The position numbers and the translations under genes were made by a program. A stretch of DNA of 64,000 nucleotides from Pontibacter ramchanderi. GTDB lineage: Bacteria > Bacteroidota > Bacteroidia > Cytophagales > Hymenobacteraceae. The notes under the pieces are model-generated. The model was not told the origin of the DNA. It saw nothing but the letters and a program-made list of their open reading frames with translations, and did no database searches. The stretch lies in NCBI RefSeq assembly GCF_002846395.1, contig NZ_PJMU01000003.1:682001-746000 (forward strand). Reading direction: 5' to 3'. Shown here piece after piece: positions 8,605 through 17,726 of this stretch (the first letter of the stretch is position 1; the number at the start of each line of letters is the position of its first letter).

Positions 8605-8632
8605 AGGCGGCGCTTACAGTGCCGCCTTTTTT
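8605..8632 (+). terminator. Intrinsic terminator
   Basis: AGGCGGC (8605-8611) pairs with GCCGCCT (8621-8627), followed by TTTTT. It ends the DUF4142 gene and overlaps the end of the convergent esterase gene. Confidence 0.8.
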
Positions 8633-9194
8633 AATCGCCTTTCTTTAACAGCTTCTGCAGCACAGTCCAGGTATGGCGGGCCAGCAGCTTCTGCCCTGCT
8701 GCATTGGGGTGCACGCCATCCGGCAGGTTGAGGTGCCGCATGCCGGCCACCCCCTCCAGCAAAAAAGGCACAAAAGCAACATTATTCTTGATAGCCAGTT
8801 CCCTGAACAGTTTTCGGAACTCCGCGGCGTAGCGTCCTGGCACAATGTCCGGAATCTCCATACCTGACAAAATGATCTGGGCATCCGGATGTTTGTGTTT
8901 CACTTTGTCGATGATCTGTTGCAAGTTCTGGGATGTTTCCCGGGCAGGTATACCGCGCAGCCCGTCGTTGGCCCCGAGCGCCAGCACAAAAATATCGATC
9001 GGGGCAGAAAGCCAGCGGTCCACCCGGTACAGGCCACTGGCCGTGGTATCCCCGCTTATACCTGCATTGATCACGGTATAGGCATCGTAGCCCTCCTCCT
9101 TCAACTTCTCCTGTATGAGCGAGGGATAGGCCTGCGCTGTTGGCAGTCCGTACCCCGCTGTGAGGCTATCCCCGAAAAAAAGTATTGTTTTCAT
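8631..9194 (-). CDS. SGNH/GDSL arylesterase (TesA-like lysophospholipase/thioesterase)
   Basis: 187 residues of the SGNH hydrolase fold, with all four blocks: FFGDSLTAGYG (nucleophile Ser10), INAGISGDT (Gly block), LALGANDGLRG (Asn block) and PDGVHPNAAG (Asp/His of the triad). The nearest well-known relative is E. coli TesA, which cleaves acyl thioesters and esters in the periplasm. Here no signal peptide precedes block I, so this protein is either cytoplasmic or exported another way. The start at 9194 leaves ten residues before the catalytic Ser, normal for the mature domain. It is divergent from prc. Confidence 0.88.
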   Translation of the reverse strand: MKTILFFGDSLTAGYGLPTAQAYPSLIQEKLKEEGYDAYTVINAGISGDTTASGLYRVDRWLSAPIDIFVLALGANDGLRGIPARETSQNLQQIIDKVKHKHPDAQIILSGMEIPDIVPGRYAAEFRKLFRELAIKNNVAFVPFLLEGVAGMRHLNLPDGVHPNAAGQKLLARHTWTVLQKLLKKGD

Positions 9195-9535
9195 AGTTTT
9201 CTGGTCTGGCTATACCTGACTGGGCGGTTGCCGTAACTGTTGCTCTGGGCGTGAAAAAGCCCCGCCATGAAGAGCTGCAAACAGCATGAATCAACCCCAA
9301 GCCCCGAGGTTTAAGCATGCTCCGGAAACGAAAAAAAAGTCAGAACAGTTATATGATCAAGTGAGGCTTTGCGTAAAACAAGGAGGCAATATGATTGTTT
9401 ATGCTTTGCCGACGCGCTGCTTTGCGATAAAGCTATATTTATACTACATTAGGACTCGCCTAAAAGAAATGCCCGTGGCCTCATCTGCGGCACTACTTTT
9501 GCGTAGATACTGTGTGGTCCAACTAACTTAATTAG
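9195..9535. other. Intergenic region between the TesA-like gene and prc
   Basis: About 340 bp between divergent genes. It holds one copy of the iterated CTATACCTG word near 9210 and a -7 box for prc at 9494-9501. An open frame at 9286-9531 has low-complexity, atypical composition and no recognisable domain and is not called. Nothing else is seen. Confidence 0.5.
9494..9501 (+). promoter_or_regulatory. -7 box for prc
   Basis: TACTTTTG matches TAnnTTTG and is 34 bp before the prc ATG. No TTG is found at the -33 distance. Confidence 0.5.
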
Positions 9536-11650
9536 ATGCTATCCTTGACAACCCGATTAAAAATATTCCTTTCTGTACTGGCCGTGGTCCTACTCACGGG
9601 TTCTTTTATCCTGTACAGCAAAAACAATACGACACCTGCCGGCAAAAACGAGATTCTGATCAAGGCCCTGATGCAGGGTTTGAGCACTATGCACTACAAG
9701 CCGGAGAAAGTAGACGACGAATTTTCAAAAAAAGCCTTTAAGCTATACCTGGACCGCCTCGATTTCAACAAGAAGTTTCTGCTGGAGTCAGACGTGGCCA
9801 TGCTGCGCAAGTACGAAACACAGATCGATGACCAGCTGCGTGCCGGCTCGTTTGAGTTTTTCGACATCTCGGCCGACCTGATCGAGAAGCGCACCAAGGA
9901 ATCTGAGGCTTTTTACAAAGACATTCTGTCAAAGCCATTCGATTTCTCAAAAGAAGAAAACATTGAGCTGGACGGCAAGAAACTGAAGTTCGCCAAAGAC
10001 AAAAACGAACTAAAAGAAGCCTGGAGAAAGCAGCTGAAGTACCAGACACTGGTGCGACTGGCCGATATGCAGAAGCAACAAGAAAAAGCCACTGCCAGTG
10101 CAGATAACAAGGAAACACGCAAAACCTTTGAGCAGATGGAAGCCGAGGCTCGCGAAAAGGTGATGACCGCCTACAACGAGCTTTACAAGCGCCTGGACCA
10201 GGTTACCCGCGATGATCGTCGTTCGACTTACATCAACGCAGTGGCCAACGTGTACGACCCGCATACCGGCTACTTCCCTCCTAAAGCCAAGAAAGACTTC
10301 GATATTGAGTTTACAGGTCGCCTGGAAGGTATAGGGGCCTCGCTGCAGGAAAAAGACGGACAGATCAAAGTATTTGAGATTGTACCGGGTAGCCCGTCCT
10401 ACATGCAGGGCGATCTAAAGCCGGGTGATGCGATCCAGAAAGTTGCCCAGGGCAACGGCGACCCGGTATTGGTAGAAGGTATGCGCCTGGACGACGCCAT
10501 TCAGCTGATCCGCGGTAAGAAAGGCACGGAGGTACGTTTGACGGTGCGCAAGCCAGATGGCAGCACACGCGTTATCCCGATCATCAGAGACGTGATCGTG
10601 TTCGAAGAGACCTACGCCCAAAGCGCGATGATCGATGATCAGCAAAAGATCGGCTATATCAAGCTGCCTGGCTTCTACGCCGACTTTGAGCGCAACGGTG
10701 GCCGTAACAGCGGCGAAGATGTGAAAGCCGAAATCGCGAAACTGAAAGCGGCAGGTATGCAGGGACTGGTACTAGACCTCCGTAACAACGGTGGTGGTTC
10801 GCTCGCCGATGCGGTGGAGATGGCTGGCCTGTTCATTGACCAGGGCCCGATCGTGCAGATCCGTACCTCTTCTGGCAAAACCGTGGTGCTCGACGACCGC
10901 GACCCTGAAGTGCAGTATGCCGGCCCACTGGTGGTGATGGTGAACTCCAACAGCGCCTCCGCCTCCGAGATTCTGGCAGCTGCCATGCAGGACTACAAAC
11001 GCGCCGTAATTGTTGGCACCCCTACTTTTGGTAAAGGCACTGTGCAGCAGTTTGTTGAGATTGACGAAGCCCTGCCATCACAGTTTGACCCATACAAGCC
11101 GTTTGGAGCACTTAAGCTAACGATCCAGAAGTTCTATCGCATCAACGGGGGCACAACCCAGTTGCGCGGCGTAACACCTGATGTGATTCTGCCAGACGCT
11201 TACAGCTTCCTCGAGTTCGGTGAGAAAGAACAGGAATACGCCCTTGCGTTCGACGAAATCTCACCAGCCCGCTACAAGCCTTGGACGCGTTCTAAGCTGA
11301 ACATTCCGGCTATCCAGGCCAGCAGCAAGAGTCGCGTTTCAGGCAACGAAAGCTTCAATGTTATCCAGAAGAGCGGCGAAAGGCTGAAAAAGCAGGCAGA
11401 CAATACTTCCCGCTCCCTGAGCCTGAAGAAGTACATGGAAGAGGAGAAGAAGAGCGAAGTAGCCAACAAGCAACTGGAAGACGCTCAGAAGAACGTTCCG
11501 GTACTGAACGTGGCACGCCTTAAGTCTGATTTGCAGGCTATTTCGGGAGACACAGCCAAAATGGCCCGTAACAAGGATTTCCTGAAGTCGCTACAGAAGG
11601 ATGTGTATGTGGAGGAAGCCGTGGCGATCATCAAAAACGACATCAAGTAA
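9536..11650 (+). CDS. prc: Carboxy-terminal processing protease (tail-specific protease Prc, S41A)
   Basis: 704 residues, close to E. coli Prc (682). An N-terminal membrane or signal segment (about 8-28) is followed by the Prc N-terminal helical domain (40-245), a PDZ domain (about 250-345, RLEGIGASLQ to LTVRKPDG) and the S41 catalytic domain with VNSNSASASEILAAA (Ser475) and TFGKGTVQQF (Lys500). The 25-residue Ser-Lys spacing equals that of the E. coli dyad. A C-terminal DUF3340-like region follows (about 560-690). It acts in the periplasm on C-termini of envelope proteins. It has its own promoter and terminator. Confidence 0.95.
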   Translation: MLSLTTRLKIFLSVLAVVLLTGSFILYSKNNTTPAGKNEILIKALMQGLSTMHYKPEKVDDEFSKKAFKLYLDRLDFNKKFLLESDVAMLRKYETQIDDQLRAGSFEFFDISADLIEKRTKESEAFYKDILSKPFDFSKEENIELDGKKLKFAKDKNELKEAWRKQLKYQTLVRLADMQKQQEKATASADNKETRKTFEQMEAEAREKVMTAYNELYKRLDQVTRDDRRSTYINAVANVYDPHTGYFPPKAKKDFDIEFTGRLEGIGASLQEKDGQIKVFEIVPGSPSYMQGDLKPGDAIQKVAQGNGDPVLVEGMRLDDAIQLIRGKKGTEVRLTVRKPDGSTRVIPIIRDVIVFEETYAQSAMIDDQQKIGYIKLPGFYADFERNGGRNSGEDVKAEIAKLKAAGMQGLVLDLRNNGGGSLADAVEMAGLFIDQGPIVQIRTSSGKTVVLDDRDPEVQYAGPLVVMVNSNSASASEILAAAMQDYKRAVIVGTPTFGKGTVQQFVEIDEALPSQFDPYKPFGALKLTIQKFYRINGGTTQLRGVTPDVILPDAYSFLEFGEKEQEYALAFDEISPARYKPWTRSKLNIPAIQASSKSRVSGNESFNVIQKSGERLKKQADNTSRSLSLKKYMEEEKKSEVANKQLEDAQKNVPVLNVARLKSDLQAISGDTAKMARNKDFLKSLQKDVYVEEAVAIIKNDIK

Positions 11651-11674
11651 TTGCCCTCATTTGGCAATAAGCAG

Positions 11675-11707
11675 AAAGCCGGCTATGTAGATAGCCGGCT
11701 TTTTTTT
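11675..11707 (+). terminator. Intrinsic terminator after prc
   Basis: A 12-bp perfect stem (11675-11686 with 11691-11702), loop GTAG, and a T-run of about eight. Confidence 0.92.
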
Positions 11708-11736
11708 ATTTTGCATCTTCGCCTTACCTATACCTT

Positions 11737-13476
11737 ATGAAACACTTCAACCCACTCCGGGGCTTCCGATCGAAGCGCTATACCTTGTCTTGCGTTGCTG
11801 CCGTACTTCTGGCTTTTTCTGGTTGCGCTCCCCGCCCTCAAACCCAGGCAGAAGCCGGGAAGCAGGGCGTAGTAGCCGACAAGGCGATGGTCGTGTCTGC
11901 CCACCCGGATGCCTCTGAGATTGGCCTGGAAATCCTGCGCAAAGGCGGTAACGCCTACGACGCCGCGATCGCGACACAGTTTGCCCTGGCCGTCTGCTAC
12001 CCGGTGGCGGGCAACATTGGGGGCGGTGGCTTTTTGGTGTACCGCCACCATACCGGCGAAACCGGCGCACTTGACTTCAGAGAGAAAGCTCCCGCTGCCG
12101 CTCACCGCGACATGTACCTCGACTCGCTGGGCAATGTGATCCCAAACCTGAGTCTGCTGGGCCACCTGGCAGCTGGCGTGCCCGGTTCGGTTGATGGCAT
12201 GATCAAACTCCACGAAAAGCTTGGCTCTATGCCTTTTGCCGAACTGGTGCAGCCCTCTATCGACCTGGCGCGGCGTGGTGTGGTGCTGACGGCGCGTGAG
12301 GCCCGCATGCTTAACAGTGCCCGCGAGGAGATGATCGCATACAACAAGCATACCCCCTACCTGACACGTGAGCAAGCCTGGCAAACCGGCGACACGCTCT
12401 TCCACCTGGACCTGGCACGCACCCTGGAGCACATCCGCGACAAGGGCCGCGATGGTTTTTATGCCGGCGAAACAGCTGACCTGATCGTGAAAGAAATGCA
12501 GCGTGGCGGCGGTCTGGTGTCGCACCAGGACCTGCGCGACTACAACGCCGTGTGGCGCACCCCGATCACGGGGCAGTACAAAGACCTGAAAGTAACGTCG
12601 ATGTCGCCGCCCTCCAGCGGAGGTATAGCCCTGATGCAGTTGCTCACCATGGTGGAGCCTTACGACCTGAAAAGCTACGGCTGGCAACAGCCCCAAACGA
12701 TCCAGGTCATGACCGAAGCTCAGCGCCGCGTATACGCCGACCGCGCCACCTACCTCGGAGACCCGGACTTTTACAAGGTGCCGAGCAATGGCCTGCTGGA
12801 TCGTAGCTACCTGCAGGCCCGCATGCAGACTGTGGATTTGGAACGTGCCACGCCGTCATCAGAAGTGAAAGCAGGCAAGCTGCCCATCTACGAATCAGAC
12901 CAAACGACCCATTTCAGCATCGTAGACCAGTTTGGCAATGCCGCCTCCATCACCACGACCATCAACGGGGGCTATGGCTCCATGGTAGTAGTGGAAGGCG
13001 CCGGTTTCCTGCTCAACAACGAAATGGATGACTTTAGCGCTAAGCCGGGAGTGCCGAACATGTTTGGCCTGATCGGTGGCGAGGCGAACTCCGTGCAGCC
13101 CGGGAAACGCATGCTCAGCGCCATGACTCCAACTATACTGGAGAAAAACGGCAAGCTCTTTATGGTGGTAGGCACGCCGGGCGGCTCCACTATCATCACC
13201 TCTGTCTTCCAGACCATCCTGAACGTGGTAGAGCACGGCATGACCATGCAAGAGGCCGTGGCTGCCCCACGCTTCCACCACCAGTGGCTACCGGACGAGA
13301 TACAGCACGAACCGGATGCGATTTCTCCTGAAGTGCGCCAGGTACTAGAAAGCAAAGGCTACAAACTCAAGCAACGGAACCGATACGGCGCCGTGGAAGG
13401 TATCCTGGTGCTGCCCAACGGCAAACTCGAAGGCGGTGCCGATCCGCGCGGCGACGACACAGCTGTTGGCTTCTAA
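11737..13476 (+). CDS. ggt: Gamma-glutamyltransferase (lipoprotein form)
   Basis: 579 residues. The N-terminal signal ends in a lipobox-like LLAFSGC (Cys30), so export and lipidation are likely. The body is a standard Ntn-hydrolase GGT proenzyme: [12 protein letters not shown] and ALDFREKAP in the large subunit; TTHFSIVD with autocleavage/nucleophile Thr390, [14 protein letters not shown] and [12 protein letters not shown] in the small subunit; and [12 protein letters not shown] near the end. It cleaves the gamma-glutamyl bond of glutathione and other gamma-glutamyl peptides in the periplasm. The LNNEMDDF lid segment is present, so it is not of the lid-less type. It is 86 bp downstream of prc but separated from it by a terminator. 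Confidence 0.95.
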   Translation: MKHFNPLRGFRSKRYTLSCVAAVLLAFSGCAPRPQTQAEAGKQGVVADKAMVVSAHPDASEIGLEILRKGGNAYDAAIATQFALAVCYPVAGNIGGGGFLVYRHHTGETGALDFREKAPAAAHRDMYLDSLGNVIPNLSLLGHLAAGVPGSVDGMIKLHEKLGSMPFAELVQPSIDLARRGVVLTAREARMLNSAREEMIAYNKHTPYLTREQAWQTGDTLFHLDLARTLEHIRDKGRDGFYAGETADLIVKEMQRGGGLVSHQDLRDYNAVWRTPITGQYKDLKVTSMSPPSSGGIALMQLLTMVEPYDLKSYGWQQPQTIQVMTEAQRRVYADRATYLGDPDFYKVPSNGLLDRSYLQARMQTVDLERATPSSEVKAGKLPIYESDQTTHFSIVDQFGNAASITTTINGGYGSMVVVEGAGFLLNNEMDDFSAKPGVPNMFGLIGGEANSVQPGKRMLSAMTPTILEKNGKLFMVVGTPGGSTIITSVFQTILNVVEHGMTMQEAVAAPRFHHQWLPDEIQHEPDAISPEVRQVLESKGYKLKQRNRYGAVEGILVLPNGKLEGGADPRGDDTAVGF

Positions 13477-13536
13477 ATGTTTTTTGGACAAAGGACTTTT
13501 TGACAAAAGACAAAGGACGATCTTTTAATGATTATA

Positions 13537-13580
13537 AAAAAAGAGAGCCTGCAGGTATAGCACCTGCGGGCTCTCTTTTT
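13537..13580. terminator. Bidirectional terminator with the iterated word across stem and loop
   Basis: The left arm 13537-13556 and right arm 13562-13580 form a long stem (one mismatch) with A-run and T-run on either side. The loop side contains CAGGTATAG, the word repeated throughout the window. It serves the convergent ggt and membrane-protein genes. Confidence 0.88.
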
Positions 13581-13601
13581 GGAATTGGTTTATTTCTTCC
13601 C

Positions 13602-14000
13602 TTAGCTGTTTTTACGTTTTTCAATGAACCCGCCAATGTAAGTAGCCATGGCGGCTATACCTGTGGTGCTCATCAGGCCAAACATCAACTTGCGGCGGTT
13701 GAGGGTGGCAGTGTCGAACTTCGTTTCTGTTTCGGTATCCGACAGGGCAGCCTGCAGGAACGAGCGCAGTGTCTGGACGAGCAGGAGGCCTGTGATACCG
13801 ACTGCCACGTGAGCCATGGCCTGATCACCTTTTTCCAGGTTCTTGCTCAGCAATAGCAGCCCGCTTCCGGCCACTGCAGGTATAAGGGCCGTCTTCGGTC
13901 GCTTCTCGTTCAGGAAGTAGCTGCTCAGACCTGTCCCGATTAGCGTGGCAGCGTGCACATTGTTGATGATTTGAGGTTTATCTAGCATAGTCGTCTTCAT
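13602..14000 (-). CDS. Small multi-pass membrane protein, function unknown
   Basis: 132 residues with about four hydrophobic stretches (near 15-33, 38-54, 64-86 and 105-124), joined by short polar loops (NEKRPK, SKNLEKGDQ, DTETETKFDTATLNRRK). The C-terminus is basic. No family is recognised; the size and gly-rich helices are loosely like other small four-helix membrane proteins. The ATG at 14000 could be replaced by the ATG at 13988, three codons later at MLDKPQ. Codon use is like its neighbours, and it ends at a shared terminator, so it is likely a real monocistronic gene. Confidence 0.65.
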   Translation of the reverse strand: MKTTMLDKPQIINNVHAATLIGTGLSSYFLNEKRPKTALIPAVAGSGLLLLSKNLEKGDQAMAHVAVGITGLLLVQTLRSFLQAALSDTETETKFDTATLNRRKLMFGLMSTTGIAAMATYIGGFIEKRKNS

Positions 14001-14089
14001 TGGTTTTCTAGTTCATACCGATTGTCAGGCGGCTTGGTTATACCTCTACAAACGCCCTCGGCCATGAAACTGCTATACCTGCGCAAAAA

Positions 14090-14120
14090 AAGCGGCCTAC
14101 CGCATGACGGTAGGCCGCTT
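14090..14120 (-). terminator. Intrinsic terminator for the T9SS nuclease gene
   Basis: A 13-bp perfect stem (14090-14102 with 14108-14120), loop CATGA, and an A-run at 14085-14090 that becomes the U-tract of the leftward transcript. Confidence 0.9.
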
Positions 14121-14140
14121 CCTAATATAAGTAACTTCGC

Positions 14141-17100
14141 TTAGTTTCTAACCAGTTTGGCCTGGTACACTTTGCCTTGTACCAACACCTGCACGTAGTA
14201 CATGCCATTGCGCAGGCCAGCTACCTTCTCGTTCAGCTGCTGCTGCACGCTGCTCAGGTTACCGCTCAGCTCGTACATTTTGGTACCGTTGGCAGAGCGC
14301 AGCTCCAGCGTCATCTCTTCCATCACCGATACTTCAGCCGGCAACGAGATGTTCACCACAGCGCCCTGTGTCGGGTTTGGATACAGACGGAAAGCCAGAT
14401 CCTGGCCATTGGCTATACCTACCGGGAAGTCGTTGTCGCGGATGGCGAGCGTGAAGCTGCGGGCGGCGGCTGCCATACCCAGGTCCGTTGTCACATTGTT
14501 GATGTAGAACGACACCTGTTCGGTTGGCTCTGTCAGCTTGTCGTCTGCTATGCTTACCTCGAACGAAGCAGTTGAAGCGTAGGCAGGCACCTCCACGGCG
14601 ATTACGTTGCTGGCGGCCACTGGGGCAGTCGTGTAGTCAACGGCAGTGGCAGTAGCACCGTCCTTCACTGTCAGGTATACGGTATGCGCCTTTGGCTGCG
14701 CGGCTGAGATGTCCATGGTCACAGTGACAGGTGCATCGCCCTCCGTGGCAGTCAGGGTTGGTGCTGAGAAAGCAACTGCTGGCGTAGCCCCGAAGCTGAA
14801 GCGGGCTGAAACCGGCACGTGGTCCGACGTAGTGTTTCTGTAGTTCGGAATAAGGCTCAACAACTGGTTCTCAATCGCAATCGACTCCTCAATGTATTCA
14901 TCCACCAAAGACTTCGACACGATGATGTGGTCCAGGAAGCTTTGGAAAGAACCCGAGGCATAGGTATAGCCACCGGCCACGCTCAGGTCGTAGGTCAGGG
15001 CTTTGTAGTTGTTGTCGAGCACAAACGAGTTTAGGGAAGAAGGCAGGTTGTTCACCACCGAGATGTCTACATCCTCGTTCATGTCGCCCAGCATCACCAG
15101 GTTCACGTTCGGATACTGTGCCGCCAGGCTGTCTTTTAACACCTGCACGTCATACTTGCGCTGGTTGTAAGGCGTCACGTTGGTGCCGGAGTTGGCACGG
15201 GTATGGAGGTTCACCACATAGATCTGCTGTGTCACGCCGTTCACGGTGGCTTCCAGTTCTACCAGCAATGGCAGGCGACCACTGGCCCAGAAGCTGGTCT
15301 GCGCTGCAGGGTAGTCAGGCAAGGTAGCTGTACCGGCCAGCACATCCTGATACAGTTTGTGGAGCAGCACTTTCTGGCTCTTCACTTTCACAACGTCTTT
15401 CTTGTAAGCAACATACAACTTCTGTGGCACCAGGTTGCGGCTTGGGTCCCAAGAGTATGAATGCACATCGGAGCGAACAAAATCATAAGCAGGGAGTTCT
15501 GCCATCAGGCTAGCCATGGCGGCATCGTTTGCAATCTCCTGGAAGGCCACGATGTCGGCGTCCAGTGTCTGAAGGGCTTTTTTAGCATTGGCGAACTGGA
15601 GTTCCTCGTTATCCGGACCAAGTTCTGCACCTCTGTCGTCTTTGTCAGCGCCAAACCACTCCAGGTTCCAGGACACGATATCCAGCGTGCTGCTCTTTGG
15701 CAGGGAGGTACCAGTCAGGACTCCTTTCACTACGGTGAAGTCGCCGCTTGAGTAAGTCAGCTGGCCAGTGGAGCGGAGCTTGGTGCTGCCTGGCTTGTAG
15801 CGTACGTACACTTGATTCGTGGCGCCTGCCTCAGCAGCAGTGTAAAAGAGTGAGGAAGCGTAGGTCTGACCGTTCTTGGAAAGCTCGAAATCGGTTCCTA
15901 CAGACAGGGTCATGCCTGCCGGGTAGCCCAGTGCTGAGAAATTGAAGGCATAGGGAGCTGATGCGTTCGGTACTTCCACCAGACCGAAATCAACGCTGAA
16001 CTCGTTGGCTACCAGCAGTTGGTCTACGTTCTCAACGGCAAAGTCGTCCAGCGTCCAACGAGCGGCATTCAGGTCCACACCGGAGGTATAGACGAAGGCT
16101 ACATGCACCGCAGAGCCTTTGTAGGCCGTCAGGTTCACGATGGATTGCTTCCAAACGTCAGAAGCGGCAGCCGGGAAGTCGCCATTCAGCTCGGTCCAGG
16201 TGGCAGTGGCTGGTGCGCTGGTGCCATCGTAGTTTGTCGACACCATCAGTTTCAGGCCAGGGCCCTGGAAGGCGGTTCTGGTCCAGAAGGAAAGGGCGGC
16301 AATGTTAAAGGCAGACAAATCCAGTGCAGGCGAAATCAGCCAGTCCTCGTTGTCGCGGGCACTGCCGGCAAAGCCGTTAATCTGCACACCGTTGTTGCGT
16401 CCGCTGGTTTCAGTTTCTCTACCGAAAGTCGTGCAGCCCCATAACTGGTCGCCGGTTACGCTGTAGGCCTTCCAGCCACCTGGCAGTGCGGTACCGCAGT
16501 TGTTGAAGTTCTGTACATACGGGCTAACCGCATTGGCAGACAGCTCAGTTACAGCCGTGGCTATACCTGTGCCGCTATGCGCAATTGTGCCAGTCAAGGC
16601 TCCTAAAGTAGTTGGCGTCACGCGTACAAACACGGTTGGGTTGGCAGCCATCTCCTCAGCAGAGAAAGAGATGCTGGCAGCGAAACCAGATGTAGCTTGC
16701 TTGGAGACCATAAAGCCACCAGTAGCCGACAGTTGTACGTTGCCGGTGATGTTGGCACTGGCCAAGGTATAGGAAGAAACGTTTGGCTGGTTCAACACCA
16801 CATCGCCAAAAGCCAGTGATGCCGGAGCCAGCACGATGGGATTCTTACTGTCGCTCAGGCTGCTCACTTCGATATTGTCTATGGCAAAGCTCGGTCTGGA
16901 ACCGCCGCCGCTTATTTGGCGGGATGCCCAGCGCAGCTGCACCAACTCCTGGTTTTCAGCCGCCTCTGGTAGGGTTATAGTAAAAGTCTCTACTTTTTGT
17001 GGCGCTGTGTTACCGCTCGTAGTCCACTTTTCTGTGTTGTTCTGGTACGCAGTGCCGTCCAGGTTGATAAAATCGCCGCTTGTACCAACGCGGTACTGCA

Positions 17101-17545
17101 GCACCACTTCGTTGATACGCGTGTTGCTACCGCCATCATACGGATTGCGCAGCGTCATCATCTCAAACGACACTTTCACGGCCTGTTTTTGCAGGGTGCT
17201 GATGGCGAACGCCAGGCTTAGGTCAACCGACCCACTGTTCAGAAAGCCTATTTTGCCATTGTAGTTATGAACGGAGCCGTTGGTAGTAGTGGATGTGCTA
17301 CTTCCCAGCATCGCTCTGTCTGCAGTTGCCGGAGTCGTTCTGAAGTTCGCGCCAGGACTAGTAGACAATAACCATCCCTGCCATCCGTCAGGATAAGCAG
17401 TGGACGCATGCTCCAGGCTGGAAAAGTCCTGCGAGTAAGGCAGCGACTGTGGCTGCGGATTGGTCTGCGCTAATGCTTCGCCGCCGGCCAAAAAGGCACA
17501 GCAGGCCAACACAAAAGCAGACGCCTTGTGTAAATGTTTAAACAT
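14141..17545 (-). CDS. Secreted endonuclease/exonuclease/phosphatase-domain protein with T9SS sorting domain
   Basis: 1134 residues. A signal peptide (1-26) is followed by beta-rich modules (about 40-335) and a choice-of-anchor-J/MAM-like module (about 338-503, DNEDWLISPALDLS, RWTLDDFAVEN). An endonuclease/exonuclease/phosphatase domain spans about 618-915: WNLEWFG, IVAFQEI (metal Glu), VVNLHTRAN, VMLGDMNEDVD, FLDHIIVS and SDHVPVSARF (catalytic His). A Calx-beta domain follows (about 918-1035), then a type A T9SS sorting domain from about 1048 (LYPNPTQG to YQAKLVRN). It is therefore probably exported through the type IX system as an extracellular nuclease or phosphodiesterase. The substrate is not determined. 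Confidence 0.92.
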   Translation of the reverse strand: MFKHLHKASAFVLACCAFLAGGEALAQTNPQPQSLPYSQDFSSLEHASTAYPDGWQGWLLSTSPGANFRTTPATADRAMLGSSTSTTTNGSVHNYNGKIGFLNSGSVDLSLAFAISTLQKQAVKVSFEMMTLRNPYDGGSNTRINEVVLQYRVGTSGDFINLDGTAYQNNTEKWTTSGNTAPQKVETFTITLPEAAENQELVQLRWASRQISGGGSRPSFAIDNIEVSSLSDSKNPIVLAPASLAFGDVVLNQPNVSSYTLASANITGNVQLSATGGFMVSKQATSGFAASISFSAEEMAANPTVFVRVTPTTLGALTGTIAHSGTGIATAVTELSANAVSPYVQNFNNCGTALPGGWKAYSVTGDQLWGCTTFGRETETSGRNNGVQINGFAGSARDNEDWLISPALDLSAFNIAALSFWTRTAFQGPGLKLMVSTNYDGTSAPATATWTELNGDFPAAASDVWKQSIVNLTAYKGSAVHVAFVYTSGVDLNAARWTLDDFAVENVDQLLVANEFSVDFGLVEVPNASAPYAFNFSALGYPAGMTLSVGTDFELSKNGQTYASSLFYTAAEAGATNQVYVRYKPGSTKLRSTGQLTYSSGDFTVVKGVLTGTSLPKSSTLDIVSWNLEWFGADKDDRGAELGPDNEELQFANAKKALQTLDADIVAFQEIANDAAMASLMAELPAYDFVRSDVHSYSWDPSRNLVPQKLYVAYKKDVVKVKSQKVLLHKLYQDVLAGTATLPDYPAAQTSFWASGRLPLLVELEATVNGVTQQIYVVNLHTRANSGTNVTPYNQRKYDVQVLKDSLAAQYPNVNLVMLGDMNEDVDISVVNNLPSSLNSFVLDNNYKALTYDLSVAGGYTYASGSFQSFLDHIIVSKSLVDEYIEESIAIENQLLSLIPNYRNTTSDHVPVSARFSFGATPAVAFSAPTLTATEGDAPVTVTMDISAAQPKAHTVYLTVKDGATATAVDYTTAPVAASNVIAVEVPAYASTASFEVSIADDKLTEPTEQVSFYINNVTTDLGMAAAARSFTLAIRDNDFPVGIANGQDLAFRLYPNPTQGAVVNISLPAEVSVMEEMTLELRSANGTKMYELSGNLSSVQQQLNEKVAGLRNGMYYVQVLVQGKVYQAKLVRN

Positions 17546-17652
17546 AGGTATAAGAGAGATTTGATTGGTGACGTGTGAGGCGCACGAAAGTGTACTGCAC
17601 TGTCGTGCAATGGGATACGGGCACAGAGTGGCGCTTGAAAATCCATCGATTG

Positions 17653-17680
17653 CAAAGGTAAGCAGACGTTTTCAATCCAA
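17653..17680 (-). promoter_or_regulatory. Promoter of the T9SS nuclease gene
   Basis: On the minus strand TTG (17678-17680) and TACCTTTG (17653-17660) are separated by 17 bp, matching the Bacteroidota -33/-7 pattern. It lies about 107 bp upstream of the start codon, implying a leader of about 100 nt. Confidence 0.6.
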
Positions 17681-17726
17681 TGTTACCAAATCATCAATAT
17701 TATTCCAAGTGTATATTATAACTTAA

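Noticed and set aside
9286..9531. 81-residue open frame upstream of prc
   Set aside because: No family, odd composition, and it overlaps the prc promoter region and leader; looks like chance.
13500..13856. 118-residue frame after ggt
   Set aside because: Crosses the bidirectional terminator and lies opposite the small membrane-protein gene.
13602..14000. Possible TMEM14-like assignment for the small membrane protein
   Set aside because: Four helices and size fit loosely, but no diagnostic residues could be pointed to, so it was left unassigned.
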